A DNA stretch of 51,825 nucleotides from Streptomyces sp. ISL-36 (GCF_018614205.1 NZ_JAGGOS010000035.1:1-51825), one strand, 5' to 3'; shown: positions 7,123-15,876, counted from the first letter of the stretch. Program-made: numbers and translations. The notes: generated from the letters alone by a model not told the origin.

Positions 7123-8636
7123 CCGAACTCGCTCAGGGCGGCGAGGTATTCGTCCGGTTTCGAGGCGTGGATCAGGTGGCCGGCCTCGATCGTGACATGC
7201 CGGGCGCCGGGGATCCGCCCGGCCATCCACGCGAGCTGCTCCTGCGGGAGGTGGCTGCTCTCGCCGCCGCCGATGAGGAGGGTGGGGGCGGTGACGGTGG
7301 GAAGCTCCTCGCGCCAGGCCGGGTCGGGCGCGTTCAGCTGGGCGTCGGTCGCCAGGACCACCTCCCAGTCGAGCGCGAGCGGGCCGTCCGGGCGATCCGC
7401 CGGGGCGCGCGGCGGGTCGAGCGGGAAGAAGGCCGGGGCGTCCTCCAGGACGAGCCGGCCGATCAGGTCCGGCTCCCGCTGGGCCAGCAGACAGGCCGCC
7501 GCGCCGCCCATGGAGTGGCCGACGACGGTGGCGCCGCTCAGCCCGAGCGCCTTGAGGAAGCCGCGCAGCTCGTCGCGGAACACGTCGAAGCCGTAGTGGC
7601 CCGGCCAGTCGCTCAGCCCGTGGCCGCGCAGATCGACGGCGTACACCCGCCGCTCCGTGGCCAGTTCCCCGGCGACACACGTCCAGTCCGCGCTGCTCCC
7701 GCCCCGGCCGTGGACCAGGACGACGGGTGGGGCGTCCTCCTCGCCCCACACCCGGTACGCGAGGCGGACTCCGTCGACCGCGACCGTACGGACCTCCGGG
7801 TCGAGGAAGGCGGCGACCGGACGGACGAAGGCCTCCGGGTCGTCCACCCAGGGGAAGTGTCCGGCGCGCGGCTGCACCACCAGCTCGGCGTGGGGGAAGA
7901 ACGCCGCCTGCTCGGCCGCCTTTACCGGGGTCGGAGCGGCGTCGTACCCCCCCGCGAGGACGAGTACGGGCGCGGTGAGGGCGCTGAGCGCGGCCCGGGT
8001 CGCCTCGGGATCGTAGGCGCCGGGCCCGTGGTAGGCGGCCATCGCCTCCGCGTGGATCTGCCCGGCGGCGGCCGCGGCGTGCTCCTGTGCGGCCTCGTCC
8101 CATCGCCCGTAGCCGAACGGGCCGATGATCTCCAGGACCTCGGGCAGCGGGGTGTCGGGGCCGAGGGTCGCCAGGGCGGCCCGGGATTCGGCGTACCAGG
8201 GCTGGTCCGCGAAGACCTCGACGGCCTCGTCCCACTCCTCGTCGGTGGTGTCGACGCCGACGGCCCGCAGTCCGGCGGTGACCAGGACCAGGGAGCGCAC
8301 CCGTTCGGGATGCGCCGCCGCGTAGAGGGTCGCCAGGTTCCCGGCGCCGGAGTGTGCCAGCAGGTCCATCCGCTCCAGGCCGAGGTGGACGCGGAGCGCC
8401 TCGACGTCGGCCACCTGCCGGTCACAGCGGTACGTGGCCGGGTCGGCGGGCGTCCCACTGGCGCCGACCCCGCGCGGGTCGAGCAGGATCAGCGTGCGGT
8501 GGGCCGTCAGCCCGCCGAGGTCGCCGAGGTACGCGGAGTCGCGCATCGGCCCGCCGGGCAGGCAGACCAGGGGCTCCCCCTCTCCCCTTGTGCGATAGGC
8601 GAGTTGGGTTCCGTCGTACGTGGCGAAGTGCGGCAT
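7116..8636 (-). CDS. Double alpha/beta-hydrolase fusion
   Basis: A 506-residue protein made of two complete alpha/beta-hydrolase domains. Domain 1 (about residues 1-278) has nucleophile Ser96 in LLAHSGAGN and His260 in RAGHFPWVDD. Domain 2 (about 283-506) has Ser375 in VVGHSMGGA and His487 in IEAGHLIHA. Both keep a plausible catalytic triad, so both may be active. Most relatives are single domains of 250-300 residues. The ATG at 8636 (MPHFATYDG) is preferred; an upstream in-frame start adds a poor, low-complexity extension. It is divergent from the pentapeptide gene (103-bp gap). Substrates unknown; proline iminopeptidase-like esterase or epoxide/lactone hydrolase activities are possible. Confidence 0.82.
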   Translation of the reverse strand: MPHFATYDGTQLAYRTRGEGEPLVCLPGGPMRDSAYLGDLGGLTAHRTLILLDPRGVGASGTPADPATYRCDRQVADVEALRVHLGLERMDLLAHSGAGNLATLYAAAHPERVRSLVLVTAGLRAVGVDTTDEEWDEAVEVFADQPWYAESRAALATLGPDTPLPEVLEIIGPFGYGRWDEAAQEHAAAAAGQIHAEAMAAYHGPGAYDPEATRAALSALTAPVLVLAGGYDAAPTPVKAAEQAAFFPHAELVVQPRAGHFPWVDDPEAFVRPVAAFLDPEVRTVAVDGVRLAYRVWGEEDAPPVVLVHGRGGSSADWTCVAGELATERRVYAVDLRGHGLSDWPGHYGFDVFRDELRGFLKALGLSGATVVGHSMGGAAACLLAQREPDLIGRLVLEDAPAFFPLDPPRAPADRPDGPLALDWEVVLATDAQLNAPDPAWREELPTVTAPTLLIGGGESSHLPQEQLAWMAGRIPGARHVTIEAGHLIHASKPDEYLAALSEFGV

Positions 8637-8739
8637 GGCGTCGATCCTGCTCGCCCGCCGACGATCTTCGCAACTGTGTTCGCCGACGGCGCGATACGGT
8701 GGTGTGTCCACCCCCTACCGGCGAAGGAACCGCACCACC

Positions 8740-9546
8740 ATGTCTTCCGAGACCCTGCGAGGCGACTGCGCGAACTGCTTCGGGCTCTGCTGCGTGGCGC
8801 TTCCCTTCGCCAAGTCGGCGGACTTCGCCGCGAACAAGCCCTCGGGCGACCCGTGCCGGAACCTCCAGGAAGACTTCCGCTGCTCGATCCACACCAGGCT
8901 GCGGCCGAGCGGGTTCTCCGGCTGCACGGTGTACGACTGCTTCGGCGCCGGCCAGAAGGTCTCGCAGGTCACCTTCGGCGGTGTCTCCTGGCGCGAGGCC
9001 CCGGAGACCTCCCGGCAGATGTACGAGGTGTTCCCGGTGATGCGCCAGCTCCACGAGCTGCTGCGGTATCTCACCGAAGCCCTCGCGCTGCCCGCGACCC
9101 GCTCGATCCACCGCGATCTGCGGCGGGCCCTGACCAGGGTGGAGGCGCTGACCGAGGGCACGGCGGACGCGCTGGAGAAGCTGGACGTCGCGGCGGTCCG
9201 CAGCGAGGTCAACCCCCTGCTGCTGAAGACCAGCACGCTGGTGCGGGCCACGGCGGGCGGCAGGAGCAAGAGCCGACGGGGCGCGGACCTCATCGGCGCC
9301 CGGCTGCGCGGGGCGAAGCTGCGGGGCGCGGACCTGCGCGGGGCGCTGCTCATCGCCGCCGACCTCTCCGGTGCGGATCTGACCCTGGCGGATCTGATCG
9401 GCGCCGACCTCCGCGACGCCGACCTCTCCGGTGCGGACCTGACCGGCGCCCTGTTCCTCACCCAGCCCCAGCTGAACGCGGCCCGCGGGGACGGGGCCAC
9501 CCGCCTCCCTGAGGGCTTCGAGCGACCGGCGCACTGGGCACGCTAG
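8740..9546 (+). CDS. Cys-rich pentapeptide-repeat protein
   Basis: A 268-residue protein with three parts. The N-terminal part has eight Cys in about 70 residues (C10, C13, C17, C18, C39, C48, C62, C67), starting GDCANCFGLCC, and looks like a metal-binding module. A helical middle follows (about 90-180). The C-terminal part (about 185-240) holds pentapeptide repeats of the A(D/N)LXX kind, such as GADLRGALLIAADLSGADL, which fold as a right-handed beta helix. The ATG at 8740 has GAAGGA upstream. Pentapeptide proteins often mimic DNA or serve as scaffolds, but no topoisomerase-protection role can be claimed here. No functional context is evident from the neighbours. Confidence 0.8.
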   Translation: MSSETLRGDCANCFGLCCVALPFAKSADFAANKPSGDPCRNLQEDFRCSIHTRLRPSGFSGCTVYDCFGAGQKVSQVTFGGVSWREAPETSRQMYEVFPVMRQLHELLRYLTEALALPATRSIHRDLRRALTRVEALTEGTADALEKLDVAAVRSEVNPLLLKTSTLVRATAGGRSKSRRGADLIGARLRGAKLRGADLRGALLIAADLSGADLTLADLIGADLRDADLSGADLTGALFLTQPQLNAARGDGATRLPEGFERPAHWAR

Positions 9547-9567
9547 CCGCCCGGGCCCGACACTTTG

Positions 9568-9595
9568 GGTAACGTACGAGAGACAATGAGTTACC
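9568..9595. promoter_or_regulatory. Inverted repeat upstream of the amidinotransferase
   Basis: GGTAAC (9568-9573) and GTTACC (9590-9595) are perfect arms 16 bp apart, ending 21 bp before the GTG start at 9617. It could be an operator or a weak leader hairpin. No regulator gene is adjacent. Confidence 0.3.
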
Positions 9596-9616
9596 GACTC
9601 CACGAAGGACAACGCC

Positions 9617-10705
9617 GTGGAACCTCTCGTTTCGCCGGTCAATTCACACAACGAGTGGGACCCGTTGGAGGAGATCATCGTCGGGCGTCTGGACGGCGCG
9701 ACGATCCCCTCCAGGCATCCGGTCGTGGCCTGCAACATCCCGCCGTGGGCGGCTCGGTTCCAGGGGCTGGCCTCCGGCTACAGGTATCCGCGCAGGCTCA
9801 TCGAACCGGCACAGCGGGAGCTCGATGAGTTCATCGCCCTGCTGCGGTCCCTCGACGTCATCGTCAGGCGCCCGGACGCGGTCGACCACCGAAAGCGCTT
9901 CGGCACCCCCGACTGGTCCTCGCGCGGTTTCTGCAACACCTGTCCGCGGGACAGCATGCTCGTGATCGGCGACGAGATCATCGAGACGCCCATGGCGTGG
10001 CCGTGCCGGTACTTCGAGACCCACTCCTATCGGCCGATCCTCAAGGACTACTTCCGGCGCGGCGCACGCTGGACGTCGGCGCCGAAGCCGCAGCTCACCG
10101 ACGCCCTGTTCAAGGCGGATTTCTCCATCCCCGGGGCGGACGAGCCGATGCGCTACATCCTCACCGAGTTCGAGCCGGTGTTCGACGCGGCGGATTTCGT
10201 GCGCGCGGGACGGGACATCTTCGTCACGCGGAGCAACGTCACCAACCGCATGGGCATCGAGTGGCTGCGCCGCCATCTCGGATCCGGCTACCGCATCCAC
10301 GAGATCGAGAGCCGCTGCCGCACGCCCATGCACATCGACACGACGTTCCTCCCGCTCTCGCCAGGCAAGGTACTGGTCAATCCCGAGTACATCGACGTCG
10401 ACCGCCTGCCCGAGGTCCTGAGTTCGTGGGACGTTCTGGTCGCCCCGGCGCCGGACCCGATCGACGAGCGGATGCTCAAGATCACCTCGATGTGCGGCAC
10501 ATGGCTCAGCATGAACATTCTGATGATCGACGAGAAGCGGGTGATCGTGGAGCGGCACCACACCAGCATGCTGCGCGCGCTCGAGTCGTGGGGGTTCGAG
10601 CCGATTCCGTGCGACCTTCTGCACTACGCGCCGTTCGGCGGCTCCTTCCACTGCGCGACGCTCGACGTCCGGCGCCGCGGCACGCTGGAGTCGTACCTCC
10701 CCTGA
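9617..10705 (+). CDS. Arginine:X amidinotransferase (StrB/AGAT family)
   Basis: A 362-residue enzyme of the glycine amidinotransferase family, which moves the amidino group of arginine to an amine acceptor through a covalent Cys intermediate. The C-terminal GGSFHCATLDVRRRG motif holds the catalytic Cys346; the partner residues appear as His239 in MHIDTT and an Asp in FEPVFDAADF (D190). Length and order match StrB1 of streptomycin biosynthesis and animal AGAT. The GTG start has GAAGGA at 9604-9609. No aminocyclitol, NRPS or PKS genes lie nearby: the neighbours are a pentapeptide protein and a convergent GNAT gene 3 bp away. The acceptor is therefore unknown, and it may act in osmolyte or guanidino-compound synthesis. 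Confidence 0.88.
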   Translation: MEPLVSPVNSHNEWDPLEEIIVGRLDGATIPSRHPVVACNIPPWAARFQGLASGYRYPRRLIEPAQRELDEFIALLRSLDVIVRRPDAVDHRKRFGTPDWSSRGFCNTCPRDSMLVIGDEIIETPMAWPCRYFETHSYRPILKDYFRRGARWTSAPKPQLTDALFKADFSIPGADEPMRYILTEFEPVFDAADFVRAGRDIFVTRSNVTNRMGIEWLRRHLGSGYRIHEIESRCRTPMHIDTTFLPLSPGKVLVNPEYIDVDRLPEVLSSWDVLVAPAPDPIDERMLKITSMCGTWLSMNILMIDEKRVIVERHHTSMLRALESWGFEPIPCDLLHYAPFGGSFHCATLDVRRRGTLESYLP

Positions 10706-10708
10706 TCG

Positions 10709-11494
10709 TCAGACGCCCTCGGGGACGTACACGTACGGCGTGGTGGTGGTGAGGGCGGCGAAGCCCAGGCGGGCCAGGATCGGGCGGCTGGTGTCGGCCG
10801 CGTCGACCTGGACGAAGCGGTGGCCGCGTTCGATCGCGATCCGGGTCCGGAAGGCGACCAGGGCGCGGTAGAGGCCCTTGCCCCGCCACGGCTCGACCGT
10901 GCCCCCGCCCCACAGGCCGGCGAAGTCGGTGCCGGGGTACAGCTCGAGGCGCGCGGCGCTCACCGGCTCGTCCCCGGCCATCGCGAGGACCGCGGCGACG
11001 GTGTCGGGCGTGGTCGCCAGCTGGTCGAGGAGGTGCCGGCCGATGTGCGAGCTGTCTCCGCCGAAGGCCCGGTCGTGGACCTCGGTCACCCGCCTGACGC
11101 CGGCCTCGTCGGTGACGGTGACCAGCTCGACGCCGTCCGGCAGTTCGACGGCGGTGGGCAGGGTGGCCGCCTCGGCGACCATCAGGGTCTCCTGGTCCTC
11201 GGCGGTGAATCCGGCCGCGAGAAGCCGCTCCGCGAGGTCGGCCGGGCGGTCGTGCCCGTACACCTTCCATTCGAAGGCGCGGCCGTGCGCGGTGAAGTGA
11301 CGGATCTGCTCGGCGATGGCCGCGTCGGCGTCGGCCTCGTCGAGGCCGGACCAGAGGATGCCGTTCCATGCGTGGGCCGGCCCCGTCCGGCGTACGACCG
11401 GGCCGATGCGTTCGATGCGGCTGTCGGGTCCTTCGGGACGGGCCTCGCGCCGCCTCTGGCGGTCGAAGAGGTCGAGTGTCGCGGTGTGATCCAT
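10709..11494 (-). CDS. GNAT-family N-acetyltransferase
   Basis: A 261-residue GNAT protein. The conserved acetyl-CoA binding region is near the C-terminus (GLWGGGTVEPWRGKGLYRAL, the R-G-K-G-L variant of the Q/RxxGxG/A loop), followed by QVDAADTSRPILARLGF. The N-terminal half probably shapes the acceptor site. The start at 11494 (MDHTATLDLFDRQ) is preferred to a longer Arg-rich extension. The gene converges on the amidinotransferase with only 3 bp between stop codons. The acceptor cannot be deduced. Confidence 0.85.
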   Translation of the reverse strand: MDHTATLDLFDRQRRREARPEGPDSRIERIGPVVRRTGPAHAWNGILWSGLDEADADAAIAEQIRHFTAHGRAFEWKVYGHDRPADLAERLLAAGFTAEDQETLMVAEAATLPTAVELPDGVELVTVTDEAGVRRVTEVHDRAFGGDSSHIGRHLLDQLATTPDTVAAVLAMAGDEPVSAARLELYPGTDFAGLWGGGTVEPWRGKGLYRALVAFRTRIAIERGHRFVQVDAADTSRPILARLGFAALTTTTPYVYVPEGV

Positions 11495-11606
11495 GCGGGC
11501 ACTCCACCACCCGCCGTCCGAGCGCGGCAAACGCATTTTCCGGATCACGCGTTCGCGCACTCCGACGGCGCTGCCGACGCCCGTCCGACGGCGGAGGCGC
11601 CGGCCC

Positions 11607-12143
11607 CTACTCCGGGGCGTGCCGCAACGGGGTGAGCTGTTCGATGTCGTAGCGGCGGCGGAGGGCCTCGACGGCCGTGTGGTCGACCTCGCCTCCCGAG
11701 CCGAGGATCTCCATCAGTTCCTCGAAGTACCGCTCATGGTCGGGTGGCGGGGACGCCTGGAAGAGCATCCGGGCGGGCTCCCCCGTCGGGTTGGCGAAGG
11801 CGTGCGGGCAGCCCGGCGGGACGAGGATCAGGGTGCCGGGGGTCGCCCGTACGAAGCGCTCGCCGGAGGCGGACTCCCAGTCCCGCCACCGGTCGGGGGT
11901 CCGGACGAGCGGTTCGAAGGCGAGGACGTCCAGTTCTCCTTCGAGGAGGTAGAAGAGTTCCTCGCTGTGGCCATGGGTGTGGGCTCCCACGTCGAAGCCG
12001 GGCGGGACCTCGACCTCGAACGTGGAGGCGGTCGGGGTGTGTTCGCCGGTGACCTTGAACGTCACCCGCTGGGCGGCGGTCGTGAGGGTCCTGCCGTGGC
12101 CGGGCGGTACGACGAGTCCGGTGCTCGGGTGGATCGCTGTCAT
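11607..12143 (-). CDS. Cupin-domain protein
   Basis: A 178-residue single-domain cupin. Motif 1 is HTHGHSEELFYLLEGELDV (metal ligands His, His, Glu) and motif 2 is PPGCPHAFANP with the fourth His. It lies 16 bp downstream of the P450 gene and is probably co-transcribed with it. Possible roles are a dioxygenase, isomerase or sugar-epimerase-like step on the P450 product, or a ligand-binding protein. It is unrelated in sequence detail to the two other cupins of the window. Confidence 0.82.
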   Translation of the reverse strand: MTAIHPSTGLVVPPGHGRTLTTAAQRVTFKVTGEHTPTASTFEVEVPPGFDVGAHTHGHSEELFYLLEGELDVLAFEPLVRTPDRWRDWESASGERFVRATPGTLILVPPGCPHAFANPTGEPARMLFQASPPPDHERYFEELMEILGSGGEVDHTAVEALRRRYDIEQLTPLRHAPE

Positions 12144-12159
12144 CCGTCGGTCCGTCCTC

Positions 12160-13383
12160 TCACCACGTGACCGGGAGTGTCTCGGGGCCTCTGATCAACG
12201 CGCCGCGCTGCCACTGGATCTCCTCCTCGGGCACGGCGAGCCGCAGCCCGGGGAACCGCGTCCACAGGGAGTCGAGGAGGATCTCCGACTCGATGCGGGC
12301 CAGGGCGGATCCCGGACAGTAGTGCGGTCCGTGGCCGAAGGCGACGTGCGGGTTGTAGTCGCGGTCGAAGTCGAGCCGCTCGGGGTCGGGGAAGACGTCG
12401 GGGTCGCGGTTGGCGGTCAGGTACGAGACGTACACCGGGTCGCCGGCGGGGATGAGGACGCCCCCGACCTCGACGTCCTCCAGCGCGATCCGGGACAGGC
12501 CGACCGCGTTGCGGTGCGGGATGTAGCGGAGCAGTTCGTCGACCGCCTGCGGCAGCAGCTCGGGTTCGGCGCGGAGGCGGGCGAGGTGGTCGGGGTGGGT
12601 GAGGAGCGCGTAGACCATGTTGGCGCTGTTGTTCCGCACGGCGTGCGCGCCGCCGATCTGGATGAGGACCGCGAGCCCGACGGCCTCGTGCTCCTCCAGG
12701 GTGGCGTCGTCGACGGCGTCGGCGAGGACGGCGACCAGGGTCTCCTTTTCGGTGCCGTGGCTGCGGCCGATGAGGTCGGTGAAGTACTGGCCCATGTCGG
12801 CCTTGGCCCGCTCGCTGGCCTCGCGGCCGGCGCCTGCGGAGATGATGGTGTCGGACCACTTGGCCATCAGCGGCTGGTCGTCCTCCGGTACGCCCATGAG
12901 CTCGCTGACCATGGCGAGCGGGAAGGGCCGGTTGACCATGGCCATCAGGTCGGCGGGGGCGCCCTGTTCCTCCATGGCGTCGAGCAGGCGGTCCATGGTG
13001 GCCTGCGCGTGGTCGCGCAGGGCGCGCAGGGCGCGGGCGCTGAAGGCGCGGGCCACGACGCGCCGCATACGGGTGTGGTCGGGCGGGTCGGCGAAGCCGA
13101 CGGCCCCGTCCATGGGGATGAAGTGCGGGGCGAGGCGGGTGACCTGGCGTCCCCAGACGGCCTGCCGGCTGAAGCGGGGGTCGACGGAGACGAACTTGAC
13201 GTCTTCGTAGCGGGTCACCAGCCAGGCATGACCCTCGCCGTGCGGCAGGCGGACCCGGGTGACCGGGTCCTCGTGGAGCAGCTTGGCGAGCAGGGGGTCG
13301 AAGTCGAGACCGGTCAGGTCGGGCACGGCCCAGAAGTGGACCTTGGGGGTGTCGGGGGACTCGGGCGTGGCGGTGGTGGTCAT
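12160..13383 (-). CDS. Cytochrome P450
   Basis: A 407-residue bacterial class I P450. The heme-binding loop is FGHGPHYCPGSALARIE with Cys356 as axial ligand; ExxR is ELLR (E283, R286), and the K-helix and meander are normal. The I-helix segment reads IQIGGAHAVRNN (about 241-252) instead of the usual AGxE/DT, so the acid-alcohol pair used for proton delivery is missing. The start at 13383 (MTTTATPESP) is chosen; upstream in-frame codons extend into the 5' region. It is followed by a cupin gene. It lies just downstream of the 2-MIB operon on the same strand but beyond a strong terminator hairpin, so it is probably a separate unit. No ferredoxin gene is nearby. Confidence 0.88.
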   Translation of the reverse strand: MTTTATPESPDTPKVHFWAVPDLTGLDFDPLLAKLLHEDPVTRVRLPHGEGHAWLVTRYEDVKFVSVDPRFSRQAVWGRQVTRLAPHFIPMDGAVGFADPPDHTRMRRVVARAFSARALRALRDHAQATMDRLLDAMEEQGAPADLMAMVNRPFPLAMVSELMGVPEDDQPLMAKWSDTIISAGAGREASERAKADMGQYFTDLIGRSHGTEKETLVAVLADAVDDATLEEHEAVGLAVLIQIGGAHAVRNNSANMVYALLTHPDHLARLRAEPELLPQAVDELLRYIPHRNAVGLSRIALEDVEVGGVLIPAGDPVYVSYLTANRDPDVFPDPERLDFDRDYNPHVAFGHGPHYCPGSALARIESEILLDSLWTRFPGLRLAVPEEEIQWQRGALIRGPETLPVTW

Positions 13384-13558
13384 GAGGCGACTTTCGCGGG
13401 TGGGGGCTGTCGGGCCTTTGCCCGAGGGCACAGGACGGGCATGATGGTCGAATTCCCGCCCGGTGTTCACATCCCGCAAGAAGGCGATCAAAGACACTCA
13501 ATTGTGTGATCTCAAAGTTGCCGATGGAGGCGTGCGCGGTACACAGGTGCCGGTGAGC

Positions 13559-13594
13559 GGGTGGAGCACCGGGCGTCCGCCCGGGGCTCCACCC
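13559..13594 (-). terminator. Strong hairpin terminator of the 2-MIB operon
   Basis: A near-perfect stem (GGGTGGAGC/GCTCCACCC plus CCGGGCG/CGCCCGG with a 2-nt loop) starts 10 bp after the methyltransferase stop codon. There is no U-tract, as is common for Streptomyces terminators. It separates the 2-MIB operon from the P450-cupin pair. Confidence 0.75.
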
Positions 13595-13603
13595 GCGTCA
13601 GCG

Positions 13604-14461
13604 TCAGACCCGATCAGCGACGATCATCAGGTAGTGGAAGCTGCCTTCCTTGTACGCGGTGAGGAACGGGTCCTCGATACCGGTGGCCACCGAGCACTTG
13701 GCCCGCAGCTCCCAGTACGGGATCGTCGCCGCCGTCAGGTCGACGACCTCGATGGGGACGAGGTTGTTCTCCGCGAGCGCGCGGAAGTAGGCGCTGCGCG
13801 GGTGGATGTTGCAGGTGTAGTGCTCGTCGATCCGGCTGACGGCCTTGGACCGCAGTCCGGTCACGTCGTTGGAGCAGCCGGTGATGCAGACGTAGCGGCC
13901 ACCGTGCTCCAGCAGCCGGGAGAACTCGTCGAAGAGCTCGAAGAGGTCCACGTACATCGTGGTCTCGTTGGTCCAGATGGCCTGGCGCGAGCCGGTGGCG
14001 AAGCCGGTGTCCAGCATGTTCCTGAAGTGGAACCTCACCCGGTCGGCGACTCCGCGCTTCTCGGCCTGCGCGTTGGCGAAGTCGACCTGGTACTCGGAGA
14101 TCGAGACCCCGTCGACCTGGCAGCCGAAGCGCTGCTCGGCCATGATGCTGGTGCCGCCACGACCCGAGCCCGCGTCGAGGAGCCGGTCGTTCGGCGTGCG
14201 GTCGCCCAGATGGTCGAGCAGCAGGTCCGCCTGGGCGGTCTCCAGGCGGTGCAGCTCCTGGATGATCCTGGCGTCGCGGGTGTCCTCCGGGCCGGCGAGT
14301 ACGGAGGGGTCGTAGTCGCCGATGCCGTAGTGGTGGTGGTAGAGCCCGTCGATCTCGCCGAGCTTCAGGTTCACCGGGTCCTGCTGGTTGGTGTTCCAGT
14401 AGCGGGCCACGGACTCCTGATAGGGGGTACGCAGCACGGCGGATGGCGTGGACGTGGTCAT
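13604..14461 (-). CDS. Geranyl diphosphate 2-C-methyltransferase
   Basis: A 285-residue SAM-dependent methyltransferase that makes 2-methyl-GPP, the precursor of 2-methylisoborneol. The SAM-binding motif I is LLDAGSGRGGTSIMAEQRFG (about 92-111), followed by the VDGVSISEYQVDFA region; the N-terminal YWNTNQQDPVNLKLGEIDG block is typical of this enzyme. Length matches the S. coelicolor homologue. It is the last gene of the encapsulin-2-MIB synthase-methyltransferase operon, 64 bp after the synthase gene. Known homologues make the C11 prenyl donor used only by the neighbouring cyclase. Assignment is very likely. Confidence 0.95.
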   Translation of the reverse strand: MTTSTPSAVLRTPYQESVARYWNTNQQDPVNLKLGEIDGLYHHHYGIGDYDPSVLAGPEDTRDARIIQELHRLETAQADLLLDHLGDRTPNDRLLDAGSGRGGTSIMAEQRFGCQVDGVSISEYQVDFANAQAEKRGVADRVRFHFRNMLDTGFATGSRQAIWTNETTMYVDLFELFDEFSRLLEHGGRYVCITGCSNDVTGLRSKAVSRIDEHYTCNIHPRSAYFRALAENNLVPIEVVDLTAATIPYWELRAKCSVATGIEDPFLTAYKEGSFHYLMIVADRV

Positions 14462-14525
14462 GCGTGGGGTTCCTTACCTGGTGTTTGGTGGGGGGACAGA
14501 GTGGGGCGAGGGGTGGGGTGCGGCG

Positions 14526-15830
14526 TCAGTCCGTGGTGCGGTACCGGGCGCTGCCGGCGTGCCATTCACGGTTGCCGCCCACCCAGGCCCAGGTTCCGGC
14601 CAGGAAGCGGGCCAGCTGCGGGGAGCCGCTGCGGGCGAGGACGGCCGCCTCGGCCTCGAAGGTGTGCATCAGCTCGTCGTGGACGAGGACGCTCTGTTCG
14701 ACCGCTTCCGCCATGGAGCACTGCTCCTCGGATGCGATCAGCATGGGCAGGCTGAAGTCCGTGGGGTCTTCTTTGCCCATCGAGTACAGGTCGTTCATGA
14801 GGACGGTCGCGGTGCCGGCCAGATTGAAGGCGCGGCGCACCCGGGGGTCGGCGAACTCGGCCGACGGCACCTCGTACCCGGCGATGGCGTCGACGAGGAC
14901 CATGCACGGGATGAAGCTGTTCTCGTGGCGGTGCATCAGGTACTCCCAGACCGGCGGCCGATGGCCGGTGGTGTGCCAGACGCCCTCCTGGTTGTACGCG
15001 ACGAACATGATGGCCAGCTCGTGGCGGAGCCGGCGCACCTGGGTGGTCGAGGCGAAGTTCAGCAGGTTGTCCAGGGCGGAGCGCAGGGCCATCGCCACCG
15101 GGTCCTGGCGGACCGCCTGTTCCAGCTGGGGCGCGTAGCGCAGCGGGAGCTGGGCCTGGTCGATCACCGAGTGGCAGATCGCGAGCCGCCGGCCGAGCAC
15201 ATCGTGGCGGGGTTCCTCCACCTCGCAGTCGACGATGTGGTCGTCCACCGCCCATTCGGACAGACCGCACTTGGCCGCGGCGAGGAGCCTTTCGGGGTCG
15301 TCGGACTCGGGGTGGGCGAGCATCATCAGCCGGCCGAAGTTCGCGGAGCGGACCTTGTCGAGATGTCCGGGGTAGATGCCGACCTCCTCCGCCCACAGCA
15401 CGAGGCGCTCGTTGACGAACTCGCCGAGGGCGGGGTCGTCGCGCACCGCGGGAGGGCAGTAGAGCGTCGGTACGCCCTTGGGCGGCGGGGTGCCCGTGGC
15501 GGGGGACGCCCCGGGGGTCCCGTCCGGGCGCACCCGCTCGGCGAGCCGTGCGGCGGAGGTGCCGAGCCCGGTCGGTCCGCCGGGAAGAGGGCCGGCTGTC
15601 CGGTGGAGGGCCGGGGGCGCGGCGGAGAGGGAGGGGTGCGGGATCAGCGCCCGGACGGCCGAGGTGCCCAGGCCCGTGGGGCCCGGCGAAAGCGCCTCGA
15701 CGCCGGCCGGGGGCGGCGGTCCGAACAGGTCGGGGCGCCCGGGCCGCACGGGATCGGAGAGCACCGCGTCGATCAGCGCCGCCACGTCGTGGGAGCCCGC
15801 GGCGGCGGCCATGCGGGAGAGCACGGACAC
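14526..15830 (-). CDS. 2-methylisoborneol synthase
   Basis: A 434-residue class I terpene cyclase that turns 2-methyl-GPP into 2-methylisoborneol. The metal-binding aspartates lie in VDDHIVDCE (D196, D197) and the NSE triad in NDLYSMGKE (346-354). The cyclase fold covers about residues 125-430. The first about 120 residues are Pro/Gly/Ala-rich and probably disordered, and contain two copies of GPTGLGTSA (50-58 and 85-93). In family 2B encapsulin systems such an N-terminal tail carries the cargo-loading motifs that place the enzyme inside the protein shell, and the shell gene lies 46 bp upstream. Start is a GTG. Confidence 0.95.
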   Translation of the reverse strand: MSVLSRMAAAAGSHDVAALIDAVLSDPVRPGRPDLFGPPPPAGVEALSPGPTGLGTSAVRALIPHPSLSAAPPALHRTAGPLPGGPTGLGTSAARLAERVRPDGTPGASPATGTPPPKGVPTLYCPPAVRDDPALGEFVNERLVLWAEEVGIYPGHLDKVRSANFGRLMMLAHPESDDPERLLAAAKCGLSEWAVDDHIVDCEVEEPRHDVLGRRLAICHSVIDQAQLPLRYAPQLEQAVRQDPVAMALRSALDNLLNFASTTQVRRLRHELAIMFVAYNQEGVWHTTGHRPPVWEYLMHRHENSFIPCMVLVDAIAGYEVPSAEFADPRVRRAFNLAGTATVLMNDLYSMGKEDPTDFSLPMLIASEEQCSMAEAVEQSVLVHDELMHTFEAEAAVLARSGSPQLARFLAGTWAWVGGNREWHAGSARYRTTD

Positions 15831-15876
15831 GGCTCAGCCCCCGTTCCCGCGCGGCCGGCTCGTCCGGGTGGGACGG

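Noticed and set aside
5304..9512. A 1,402-codon open frame on the plus strand
   Set aside because: It is a shadow frame of GC-rich DNA. It crosses the acyl-CoA synthetase, the double hydrolase and the pentapeptide gene in other frames or strands, its product is Arg/Gly/Pro-rich and shows no domain.
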